From the NCBI RefSeq assembly GCF_024448985.1, contig NZ_JAMOII010000022.1, forward strand, positions 1-60,119: a DNA stretch of 60,119 nucleotides, written 5' to 3'. The notes under the pieces were generated by a model. That model made no database searches. It was not told the DNA's origin and saw only the letters and a program-made list of their open reading frames with translations. The position numbers and the translations under genes were made by a program. This document shows, piece by piece, positions 45,424 through 53,202 of this stretch; the stretch's first letter is position 1, and each line of letters opens with the position of its first letter. The stretch is from Stutzerimonas stutzeri (GTDB taxonomy: Bacteria > Pseudomonadota > Gammaproteobacteria > Pseudomonadales > Pseudomonadaceae).

Positions 45424-46830
45424 TCAGCCTTCCTCCGGGTCCTGATCTTTCTCACCCAGGCGCCGATACAGGGTGCGACGACCGATCCCGAGCAAGGCGG
45501 CAGCGCGACGCTTGTTGCCCTCGACCCGCTCCAGCACGTGGCGGATGTAACGCATCTCCAGCTCGTCCAGAGTCGGCAGCAGCGGGCCGTCGATCATCAG
45601 CCCGAGCAGTTCGTCGGCGCGGGTTGCGGGCGTGCTTTCCTGATAGCTGGCAATGCGCATCGGCAAATGCTCCAACTCGATGTCACGCCCATGGCAGAAG
45701 GTTACCGCGCGCTCCATGGCGTTCTGCAGTTCGCGCACGTTGCCCGGAAAGGGATAGCGCCTGAGCTGCTCCAGCGCCGTGCGCGACAGGCCACGCACGG
45801 GTCGCCCGTCGCGTGCGGCAAAGTGCGCGACGAAGCCAGCGGCAAGCAGCTCGCGATCTTCCTCGCGGTCACGCAGCGGAGGCACCTGCAGGATGAAGGT
45901 CTCCAGACGGAAGAACAGATCTTCGCGAAACGACTCGCGGCCGGCGGCCGTCTCCAGCGGACGGTTGCTGGCGGCGATGATGCGCACGTCCACGCTCAGT
46001 TCGCGTTCGCCACCTACCGGGCGAATGGTGCCCTCCTGCAGCACGCGCAGCAGTTTGGCCTGCAGCGGCAACGGCATCTCGCCGATTTCATCGAGAAACA
46101 GCGTGCCGCCGTCGGCCTGCTGGAACAGCCCCTTGTGCGTGCGACTGGCCCCGGTGAAAGCGCCGGCGGCGTGGCCGAAGAATTCGCTTTCCAGCAGTTC
46201 GGCCGGCAGGCCCGCACAGTTGATCGCCAGGAATGGCCGCTGCGCCCGCTCACTTTCTGCATGCACGGCGCGAGCAACCAGCTCCTTGCCGGTGCCGCTT
46301 TCGCCGATCACCAGCACGGGACCTGCCGCGCGGGCCAGCTGGCGGATCTGGTCGAACAACTCGCGCATCGCTCGACTGCGACCGAGCATGCCGTGGAAGC
46401 GGTCGTCGCTGAGCAGCTGCTGAAAGCGCCGCACCTCGCCGCGCAACCGACGGGTCTCCAACGCACGTGAAACGGCGAGACCAAGATGATCCAGATCCAG
46501 CGGCTTGGTCAGAAACTCATCGGCGCCTTCCTTCAAGGCCGCCACCGCCTGCTGAATGCTGCCGAACGCGGTGATGACCAGAAACGCCGGCGCCGCCTGC
46601 ATCGCCTTGACCCGCCGCAGCAGCGCCATGCCATCGGCGCCCGGCAGGCGCAGGTCGCTGATTACCAGATCCGGCTCCCAGCTCTCCAGCAGCGGCACGG
46701 CATCTTCGGCGCTGGCCACGGCTTGCACAATTAGCGCGCGGTCTTCCAGCTCCTCGACCAATAACTGGCGCAGGCTGTCGTCGTCTTCCACTACCAGCAC
46801 CCGCTGCGGCGCGCTGTCATCCTGCTGCAT
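45424..46830 (-). CDS. Sigma-54 dependent response regulator (NtrC family)
   Basis: 468 aa from the ATG at 46830, which has AGGAGG 6 nt ahead. Receiver domain (about 10-120) with phospho-acceptor Asp in PDLVISDLRLPGADG. AAA+ domain (about 150-380) with Walker A GESGTGKELVARAVH, the sigma-54 contact loop GAFTGA, and TLFLDEIGEMP. The C-terminal Fis-type helix-turn-helix is NKRRAAALLGIGRRTLYRRL. The start overlaps the kinase gene by 14 bp. It likely activates -24/-12 promoters nearby; a good one is at 48401. Confidence 0.95.
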   Translation of the reverse strand: MQQDDSAPQRVLVVEDDDSLRQLLVEELEDRALIVQAVASAEDAVPLLESWEPDLVISDLRLPGADGMALLRRVKAMQAAPAFLVITAFGSIQQAVAALKEGADEFLTKPLDLDHLGLAVSRALETRRLRGEVRRFQQLLSDDRFHGMLGRSRAMRELFDQIRQLARAAGPVLVIGESGTGKELVARAVHAESERAQRPFLAINCAGLPAELLESEFFGHAAGAFTGASRTHKGLFQQADGGTLFLDEIGEMPLPLQAKLLRVLQEGTIRPVGGERELSVDVRIIAASNRPLETAAGRESFREDLFFRLETFILQVPPLRDREEDRELLAAGFVAHFAARDGRPVRGLSRTALEQLRRYPFPGNVRELQNAMERAVTFCHGRDIELEHLPMRIASYQESTPATRADELLGLMIDGPLLPTLDELEMRYIRHVLERVEGNKRRAAALLGIGRRTLYRRLGEKDQDPEEG

Positions 46831-48304
46831 CCTTATCCTCCTCATCAGCCAGCGCCAGGGAAATACGAAACGCCGCGCCACCCAGCGAGCTTTCGACCAA
46901 TTCGATCCGGCCGCCACATTCGGCCACCACGCCATGGGCCACGGCGAGCCCGAGCCCACTGCCCTTGCCCACCGGTTTGGTGGTGAAGAACGGCTCGAAC
47001 AGCGCCGCGCGGTGCTGCTCGGCCACACCGGGGCCATCGTCCTCGACCTGGAACAGCAGACAGTCGTCCTCCTGCCACCAACGCAGCAGCACGCGGCCGC
47101 CCGGACTGGCCTGGGCGGCGTTGCGCAGTAGATTGGTCAGGGCCTGTTCGAAGCGCGGCGGATCGACCTCGCAATGCAGTGCCGTGGCCGGCGCCTCAAG
47201 CGTAAGTGCGACCTTCTGCGCGTCCAGCTCGTCGGTTACCGCGGCGGCTGCCGAATGCGCCAGTACATCGGCGGGCATTCGTCGTGCCGGGAGGCCAGCG
47301 GCGCGGCCAAAGTCCAGCAATTGCCGGACGATTTGGCTCAGCCGCTGCACCTGGCTGCGGATCTGCAGCAGGCCCTTACGTTGCGTATCCTCCAGGCTGT
47401 CGCTGCGCAAAACGCGCTGCGCCTTGCCATCGATGACGCTGAGCGGGCTGCCCAGTTCATGAGCGACACCCGCTGCCAGGCGCCCCACCGCGGCCAGTTG
47501 CTGGGTGCGCCGCAATCGGGTTTCGAGCTCCGCCTCGCGCGCCTTTTGCTCGGCCATGCGCTGTTCGGCATCGGCAATGCTGTCGAGCATCTGATTCAAT
47601 GCGCGACCCAGCACCGCGATCTCTTGCGGGCCACTGCGCGGCGCACGGTGGTGACGGTCACCAGCAGCGACCCGAGCCATGCTCTGCGTGAGGTGTTGCA
47701 AATGCCTGCCGATCGCCGACCAGTGACCGAGCAGGACGATGCAGACTGCTGCCAACGCCAGGACCGCAGCGGAAATGCCGGCGATCACGCGAAGCCGGCG
47801 TGTGTCACGCTCGAAATCCGTCCCGCGGCGAGTGACCTGCAGCAGGCCGTTGATGCGCCCGCCGCTCTGTTCGAGCGGCACGAAATAGGAATACACCTCG
47901 CGCCCGCGGATGCGCTGATAGCCGCCACGACGTTTTCCATCGGCGGTCAGTTCCTGGATCGAAGTTTGATCCTGATCCGGCTCGATGGCTCCGGCAAAGG
48001 CCACCAACTCGCCCTGATGATCATAGAGATATGCGCCGTATACACGGCCGACGCCGAGTACCGACTCCAGCACCTGTTGCGAAGTGCGGTCATGCTGCTT
48101 TTCCAGACTGTCGCTGAGCGGCAGCCGAACCGCCCGCGCCACCAGCTCGACCTCCTCCTGCAAACGCCGCTCGCTGTTGCGCTCGACCGTCCACAGCAGC
48201 AGATAACTGAAGCCGAGCATGATCGCCACCAGCGGGATCACGACCTTCAACAGCAGCGCGCCGCGTAGGGTCGATGTTCTTTGCCAAACTGCTACATGTG
48301 CCAT
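46817..48304 (-). CDS. Sensor histidine kinase, partner of the sigma-54 regulator
   Basis: 495 aa from the ATG at 48304; the frame runs on to a TTG at 48361 that has less support. N-terminal helix (about 18-40), a periplasmic sensor of about 135 residues, second helix (about 178-200), then HAMP. HisKA box AVGRLAAGVAHELGSPLSVI with the phosphorylated His. ATPase domain: FEQALTNLLRNAAQA (N box), VEDDGPGVAE (G1) and GKGSGLGLAVAHGV (G2). The final codons overlap the response regulator start. The signal is unknown; the adjacent TAXI transporter suggests an organic acid. Confidence 0.93.
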   Translation of the reverse strand: MAHVAVWQRTSTLRGALLLKVVIPLVAIMLGFSYLLLWTVERNSERRLQEEVELVARAVRLPLSDSLEKQHDRTSQQVLESVLGVGRVYGAYLYDHQGELVAFAGAIEPDQDQTSIQELTADGKRRGGYQRIRGREVYSYFVPLEQSGGRINGLLQVTRRGTDFERDTRRLRVIAGISAAVLALAAVCIVLLGHWSAIGRHLQHLTQSMARVAAGDRHHRAPRSGPQEIAVLGRALNQMLDSIADAEQRMAEQKAREAELETRLRRTQQLAAVGRLAAGVAHELGSPLSVIDGKAQRVLRSDSLEDTQRKGLLQIRSQVQRLSQIVRQLLDFGRAAGLPARRMPADVLAHSAAAAVTDELDAQKVALTLEAPATALHCEVDPPRFEQALTNLLRNAAQASPGGRVLLRWWQEDDCLLFQVEDDGPGVAEQHRAALFEPFFTTKPVGKGSGLGLAVAHGVVAECGGRIELVESSLGGAAFRISLALADEEDKDAAG

Positions 48305-48400
48305 TTCGGCACGATACAGAGCCGTCTCCGATGCGTCGATGCGAACAAGACGGCCGGCCAAAAAGCTTATAAATCAACTAGTTAACAATTGCGCTAAAGC

Positions 48401-48416
48401 TGGCACGGGTGATGCA
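48401..48416 (+). promoter_or_regulatory. Sigma-54 (-24/-12) promoter of the DUF4168 gene
   Basis: TGGCACGGGTGATGCA matches the consensus TGGCACG-N4-TTGCA with a single mismatch, and the GG and GC doublets are exactly 10 bp apart. It is 39 bp ahead of the DUF4168 ATG, giving a start site near 48426. The region just upstream (48362-48395) is AT-rich and could hold activator sites. An NtrC-type activator gene lies 1.6 kb away. Confidence 0.85.
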
Positions 48417-48454
48417 CCTTTCCTTGCGTCTTTCAGAAGCCAGGAATATCGAAC

Positions 48455-48841
48455 ATGACCAAGCTGAAAACCCGCCTTGTTTCCGCCAGCCTCGCCGCCC
48501 TGTTCATGGTCGCCGGTGCTTCCCAGGTGTCGGCGCAACAGGCCACCCAGGCCACACAGCCCGCCCCGGCCATACAGGCGTCGGACATCAGCGACCAGAA
48601 GCTGGAGAAGTTCGCCGATTCGCTGGCTGAAATCATGGAGATTCGCGAGGACTTCACCGCCAAGCTCGAGAAGACCGGTGACCCAGCCGAGGCCCAGCAG
48701 CTACAGCAAGAGGCCAACGAGAAGATGATGAGCAGCGTCGAGGATAACAACCTCAGCATCGAGGAATACAACGCCATCAACCAGGCCGTGCAGAGCGACC
48801 CGCAGTTGCGTGATCGTGTCATTGCGATGGTGCAGAACTAA
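48455..48841 (+). CDS. DUF4168 secreted protein
   Basis: 128 aa. A signal peptide ends VSA near residue 27. A Gln/Ala/Thr/Pro-rich stretch (QQATQATQPAPA) follows, then the DUF4168 helical core: KLEKFADSLAEIMEIREDFTAKL ... NNLSIEEYNAINQAVQSDPQLRDRV. Function of the family is unknown. It has its own sigma-54 promoter and a strong terminator, and diverges from the two-component genes, so it may be a direct target of that regulator. Confidence 0.9.
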   Translation: MTKLKTRLVSASLAALFMVAGASQVSAQQATQATQPAPAIQASDISDQKLEKFADSLAEIMEIREDFTAKLEKTGDPAEAQQLQQEANEKMMSSVEDNNLSIEEYNAINQAVQSDPQLRDRVIAMVQN

Positions 48842-48860
48842 GGGCTCATAGAGTCAACGG

Positions 48861-48890
48861 GCCCCGCCTACTACGGCGGGGCTTTTTTTT
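48861..48890 (+). terminator. Rho-independent terminator after DUF4168 gene
   Basis: GCCCCGCC / GGCGGGGC stem (48861-48868 and 48875-48882) followed by eight T's. Textbook form. Confidence 0.95.
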
Positions 48891-48927
48891 CGGCCCCGCA
48901 AAAGTCGTGGCGTGCAAGCCGTTCGGT

Positions 48928-48969
48928 CACTTCCCGCACAGCGCCAAGCCCTTGAAGAAGTTGCGCAGT
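48928..48969 (-). pseudogene. Remnant of a second yehS 3' end
   Basis: These 42 bp match the last 42 bp of the intact yehS gene (49085-49126) at 36 positions and are in the same orientation. Read on the minus strand they encode LRNFFKGLALCGK and a stop, against LRNFLKGLALRGK in the live gene. Four of the six differences are synonymous. The match stops exactly where the palindromic repeat begins. Confidence 0.75.
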
Positions 48970-48973
48970 GACG

Positions 48974-49071
48974 CAGGGTGAGCTTCAGCCCACCGTTAAG
49001 CAGATTGGTGGGCTAAAGCCCACCCTACAAAGCTATTGCCAGTGAGTTAGGGTGGGCCGAGCCGTTACGGC
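48974..49071. repeat. Dispersed palindromic repeats between yehS and its remnant
   Basis: GCAGGGTGAGCTTCAGCCCACC at 48974-48995 (slightly decayed), GGTGGGCTAAAGCCCACC plus CTAC at 49008-49029, and TTAGGGTGGGCCGAGCCG at 49048-49065, a variant of the long form. They separate the live yehS end from the duplicate tail. Confidence 0.85.
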
Positions 49072-49084
49072 TTTGCTCGTTCTA

Positions 49085-49543
49085 TCACTTACCGCGCAAC
49101 GCCAGGCCCTTGAGGAAGTTACGCAGCAACTGGTCGCCGCAGACCCGGTAGTTGCTGTGCCCGGCCTTACGGAACAGCGCGCTGAGTTCCGGTTTGGAGA
49201 CGGGAAAATCGGCCGCCTTGAGGATCGCGTGTATGTCGTCCTCCTTCAACTCGAAGGCCACACGCAGCTTCTTCAGCACCATGTTGTTGGTCACTGGCAA
49301 CTCGATCGGCGGGGTTGGACGGCTCTCGTCCCTGCCGCGCTTGTGGATCACCAGGCCGTCGAGAAAATACGCCATGATCCGATCGCCGCAGGGCTTGTAG
49401 CCTGCCTCGTCTTCCTTCTTCAGATAAGCCACCGCCTCGGCATCGGGAAGCTCGCAGCCCGTGAGACGGGTGATCTCGGCGATCTTCGCGTCATCGACGT
49501 TGAGGATGTAGCGCAGGCTGCGCAACACATCGTTATTGACCAT
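49085..49543 (-). CDS. yehS: DUF1456 family protein YehS
   Basis: 152 aa, the usual length. Two tandem DUF1456 repeats: NNDVLRSLRYILNVDDAKIAEI ... CGDRIMAYFLDGLVIHKRG and NNMVLKKLRVAFELKEDDIHAIL ... CGDQLLRNFLKGLALRGK. Each repeat ends in the CGDxxxxxFLxGL signature. Small cytosolic protein of unknown function. Its 3' end has a diverged second copy 157 bp downstream, beyond palindromic repeats. Confidence 0.92.
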   Translation of the reverse strand: MVNNDVLRSLRYILNVDDAKIAEITRLTGCELPDAEAVAYLKKEDEAGYKPCGDRIMAYFLDGLVIHKRGRDESRPTPPIELPVTNNMVLKKLRVAFELKEDDIHAILKAADFPVSKPELSALFRKAGHSNYRVCGDQLLRNFLKGLALRGK

Positions 49544-49868
49544 GGACGATCCTTACTTCGTTTGTATGAGCGAGCGCGGCGATGCGTGATTGCGCTGAAT
49601 CCTGTGATCCAGGCAATGACAGTGGCGGCTCGGATGGGCGCGGAGTATAGGGGATAGCGCAAATGTTCAGGAAAGCGCCGCTCGAACGGCACTCGGTAAG
49701 GCGGCAAGCTGACGGCTGCAGCGCTCGTCCGTTTCCAGTGCGACGCCGTCAGATCGGTAACTCAACTTCGCATGCCAGCCGAGCAACCTTGGTTTGGCCT
49801 TGTCAGAGACCGAGCGCGCCCACGACCGTTCGGGGCTCGCATGCCCATAGATAAATTGGAGACCTGTC
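49544..49868. other. Divergent intergenic region, yehS / carbonic anhydrase
   Basis: 325 bp, no gene supported. It must contain the promoters of both genes, but I see no consensus pair. GGAGACCTGTC just before 49869 is the ribosome site of the carbonic anhydrase gene. Confidence 0.4.
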
Positions 49869-50600
49869 ATGAAAAGAGCTGCATTGAGCCTTGGCGTACT
49901 GCTTGCGTGCGCCCACGCAGGCGCCGTTACGCCGGGTACTCATTGGGATTATTCCGGTGAGGCGGGGCCGGAGAACTGGGCCACGCTGACTCCGGAATTC
50001 GGCGCCTGTTCGGGCAAGAACCAGGCACCGGTCGATATCGACGGCCTCGTCGAGGCGGACCTCGCACCGCTGCGGCTGAACTACAAGGCCGGCACGAGCG
50101 AGGTGGTCAATACTGGGCATACCGTGCAGGTGGTCTACGCGCCCGGAAGCCAGCTGACACTCGACGGCAACGAATACGAACTGCTGCAGTTCCACTTCCA
50201 CATGCCCAGCGAGAACCATATCAAGGGTCAGTCCTATCCACTCGAGGGCCATCTGGTGCACACCGACGACGAAGGCAATCTCGCTGTGATCGCCTTGATG
50301 TTCAAGGAAGGTGAGCAGAACGCCGCGCTGGCTCGTCTGTGGGATACACCGCCTAAAGCGGGCGAGACCCAGCCGATCGCCGCAATGATGAACGTCACCG
50401 AGCTGCTACCGACCGACCTGGATTACTACAGATTCAGCGGCTCGCTCACCACGCCACCTTGCACCGAGGGCGTGCGTTGGCTGGTATTGAAACAACCTGT
50501 CGTCGCATCCAAACAGCAGATCGAAGCGCTGAAAAACGCGGTAGGCCACGCTAATAACCGCCCGCTGCAACGACTCAATTCCCGGGTCGTGCTGCAATAA
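49869..50600 (+). CDS. Periplasmic alpha-carbonic anhydrase
   Basis: 243 aa. Signal peptide of about 19 residues (ends AHAGA). Alpha-class features: zinc histidines His109 and His111 in LQFHFHMPSEN and His128 in LEGHLVH, and TGHTVQVVY ahead of them. SGSLTTPPCTEGVRW holds the active-site Thr loop and a cysteine likely to bond Cys47. It hydrates CO2 to bicarbonate in the periplasm. GGAG precedes the ATG. Single gene. Confidence 0.95.
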   Translation: MKRAALSLGVLLACAHAGAVTPGTHWDYSGEAGPENWATLTPEFGACSGKNQAPVDIDGLVEADLAPLRLNYKAGTSEVVNTGHTVQVVYAPGSQLTLDGNEYELLQFHFHMPSENHIKGQSYPLEGHLVHTDDEGNLAVIALMFKEGEQNAALARLWDTPPKAGETQPIAAMMNVTELLPTDLDYYRFSGSLTTPPCTEGVRWLVLKQPVVASKQQIEALKNAVGHANNRPLQRLNSRVVLQ

Positions 50601-50801
50601 CCCCCCGCAACGTCAAGCAGGTCGGGAACGGCGGGCGCGCTGCGGCATTGGTACGGCGTTCGGTTGCGCATGAATGACAGGCACAACCGGCGCGGCTAAA
50701 CTGCGCGCCTTCCCTCGACCACGCCGATTCGCCTGCCTTGTATAGCCAGGGAATCGATCTGCCGTCGCCACCTCTGCCGGGGCCACCGGCCAGGACTCAC
50801 C

Positions 50802-52421
50802 ATGATTCGCATCAACGAACTGCAACTGCCGCTCGATCACCCCGCCGACGCCCTGCGCCACGCCATCGTGGCGCGACTGAAGATCAGCGATACCGATCTG
50901 CTCGACTTCGCCGTGTTCAAACGCAGCTACGACGCGCGCAAGAAGAACAGCGAAATCACCTTCGTCTACATCATCGATGCCAGCGTCGCGGACGAAGACA
51001 AGGTGCTCGGCCGCCTGGCTGACGACCGCAATATCCGAGTCTCGCCGGATACTGGCTATTACCCGGTCGGCCAGGCACCCGAGGGGCTGAACGAGCGGCC
51101 GCTGGTGATCGGCTTCGGCCCGTGCGGCCTGTTCGCCGCGCTGACGCTGGCGCAAATGGGCTTCAAACCGGTCGTACTGGAGCGCGGGCGCGACGTGCGC
51201 AGCCGCACCAAGGACACCTGGGCGCTGTGGCGCAAAAAGGTCCTGAGCCCGGAATCCAACGTGCAATTCGGCGAGGGCGGTGCGGGCCTGTTCTCCGATG
51301 GCAAGCTCTACAGCCAGATCAAGGATCCGAAATTCTACGGCCGCAAGGTCATGCACGAGTTCGTCCGCGCCGGCGCGCCGGAAGAAATCATGTTCGTCAG
51401 CAAGCCGCACATCGGCACCTTCCGCCTGACCGGCGTGGTTTCAACCATGCGTGAGGAAATCAAGACGTTGGGCGGTGAGGTGCGTTTCGACAGCCGTGTG
51501 GTCGACTTCATCATCGAGGACGGACGCATCCAGGGCGTGCGCATGGCTGGCGGCGAAGAGCTGCGCAGCCGCTACGTCGTGCTCGCCCTGGGGCATAGCT
51601 CGCGCGACACCTTTCGTGTGCTTCACGAGCGCGGCGTGTACCTGGAGGCCAAGCCCTTCGCCGTGGGCTTTCGTATCGAGCACCCACAATCGCTGATCGA
51701 TAATGCGCGCCTGGGCAAGTACGCCGGGCATCCGGAATTGGGCGCCGCCGACTACAAGCTGGTCTACCACGCCAAGAATGGCCGGGCGGTCTACAGCTTC
51801 TGCATGTGCCCGGGCGGCACCGTGGTGGCGGCCACCTCCGAGCCCAACCGCGTGGTCACCAATGGCATGAGCCAATATTCGCGCAACGAGCGCAACGCCA
51901 ACGCCGGTATCGTCGTCGGCATCAATCCGGACGAGGATTTTCCCGGCGGCCCGCTGGCTGGCGTCGAGTTGCAGGAGCAATTGGAATCCCGCGCCTTCGA
52001 GATGGGCGGCAATGACTACTGCGCACCGGGGCAACTGGTAGGCGACTTCATCCGCGGCAAGGCTTCGAGCGCGTTCGGCGAGGTCGAGCCGTCCTACAAG
52101 CCCGGCGTGCGCCTGGGCGACTTGGCACCGTCGCTGCCTGATTATGTGATCGAAGCCATTCGCGAAGCCCTGCCCGCTTTCGGCAAGCAGATCCGCGGCT
52201 TCGACCGCGCCGATGCCATCCTCACCGGCATCGAAACCCGCACCTCATCGCCCGTGCGGATCAAACGCGACAACGAATCCCTGCAAAGCATCAACACCCG
52301 CGGCCTGTACCCGGCCGGTGAAGGCGCCGGCTACGCCGGCGGCATCCTTTCCGCTGGCGTCGATGGCATCAAGGTTGCCGAAGCGGTGGCGACGGCGATG
52401 CTGGCCGATTTGCAGAGCTGA
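50802..52421 (+). CDS. FAD-dependent dehydrogenase, COG2509 type
   Basis: 539 aa. The N-terminal 95 residues form a small alpha/beta cap (RLKISDTDLLDFAVFKRSYDARKK is typical). The FAD-binding motif is VIGFGPCGLFAALTLAQMGF (about 106-125), then LERGRDV. GEGGAGLFSDGKL, GFRIEHPQ and C-terminal GLYPAGEGAGYAGGILSAGVDG complete the uncharacterised flavoprotein family. The reaction is unknown; in other bacteria the family is large and conserved. Single gene, not linked to a pathway here. Confidence 0.9.
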   Translation: MIRINELQLPLDHPADALRHAIVARLKISDTDLLDFAVFKRSYDARKKNSEITFVYIIDASVADEDKVLGRLADDRNIRVSPDTGYYPVGQAPEGLNERPLVIGFGPCGLFAALTLAQMGFKPVVLERGRDVRSRTKDTWALWRKKVLSPESNVQFGEGGAGLFSDGKLYSQIKDPKFYGRKVMHEFVRAGAPEEIMFVSKPHIGTFRLTGVVSTMREEIKTLGGEVRFDSRVVDFIIEDGRIQGVRMAGGEELRSRYVVLALGHSSRDTFRVLHERGVYLEAKPFAVGFRIEHPQSLIDNARLGKYAGHPELGAADYKLVYHAKNGRAVYSFCMCPGGTVVAATSEPNRVVTNGMSQYSRNERNANAGIVVGINPDEDFPGGPLAGVELQEQLESRAFEMGGNDYCAPGQLVGDFIRGKASSAFGEVEPSYKPGVRLGDLAPSLPDYVIEAIREALPAFGKQIRGFDRADAILTGIETRTSSPVRIKRDNESLQSINTRGLYPAGEGAGYAGGILSAGVDGIKVAEAVATAMLADLQS

Positions 52422-52454
52422 GAGAGCCTACGTGCAACCCGGGTTGGCATCGGC

Positions 52455-53180
52455 TCAGTGCGGGCCCGCCATGATGCGCGCGACCGCCCCTTCTGCCCGT
52501 AGGTGCTCGAAGGCCGCGTGGGTGCGCAACACAGTTTCATCATCTGTACGCCGGCTGTAGGCCATATAGAGTCGCGTTGACGCGTTGGGAGTAAAGACCT
52601 TTTCGACCATTCCTGGATCTACGCCGGCCTCGTTACATAGGGCGATTATGTCCTGCTCCGGCATGGGCACCAGGTCGACCTGGCCGTTGAGCAATCGCTT
52701 GAAGTTATCGCTGTTGTGGGCTGACACCACGATCTTGGTAAAGCCGTTGGCCTGCAGGTAATGGTGGCGTACATCCTCGCGCAGCACGCCGATCCGATAC
52801 GCTTTCGCCACTTCCAGATCGGGTACCTGAATATCGTCCCTCGCCCTCATTTTGTAGAAGTGATATTCGATGCGCATGATCTCGCCGACCCAGCGAAACA
52901 GCGCCTCACGCTCCGATGTCCGTGCAATGAGATAAATCAGCACGCCCGGCTCCTGCAGCGCCATGTCATAGGCGCGCGCCCATGGATACAGGCCGATCTG
53001 ATAGTCATGCAATCCCGCGCGCTGTAGCGTCGCCTCGACCACTTCGGACGCGGGGCCGGCTACCTTGCCATCCTGTAGATAGGTGTAAGCGGTGTCCTCG
53101 GTCACCACACGAAGGGTATCGGCATCCACCACCGGGCCGAGCAGTCCCAGCGAAAGGGCAATCCAGGCTGTCGTGCGCAT
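52455..53180 (-). CDS. Periplasmic solute-binding-like protein (SBP_bac_3), downstream copy
   Basis: 241 aa from the ATG at 53180 (GAGGA 9 nt ahead; an in-frame extension to 53318 is rejected). A signal peptide of about 20 residues precedes a type-II binding-protein fold: TLRVVTEDTAYTYLQDGKVAG, then GLYPWARAYDMALQEPGVLIYLIARTSEREALFRWVG. That segment is also nearly the same in the 54548-55315 protein. No permease or ATPase is linked. It follows a diguanylate cyclase gene by 22 bp, so a sensing role is likely. Confidence 0.85.
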   Translation of the reverse strand: MRTTAWIALSLGLLGPVVDADTLRVVTEDTAYTYLQDGKVAGPASEVVEATLQRAGLHDYQIGLYPWARAYDMALQEPGVLIYLIARTSEREALFRWVGEIMRIEYHFYKMRARDDIQVPDLEVAKAYRIGVLREDVRHHYLQANGFTKIVVSAHNSDNFKRLLNGQVDLVPMPEQDIIALCNEAGVDPGMVEKVFTPNASTRLYMAYSRRTDDETVLRTHAAFEHLRAEGAVARIMAGPH

Positions 53181-53202
53181 CGTGTTTCGTCCTCGTCGGG
53201 GC

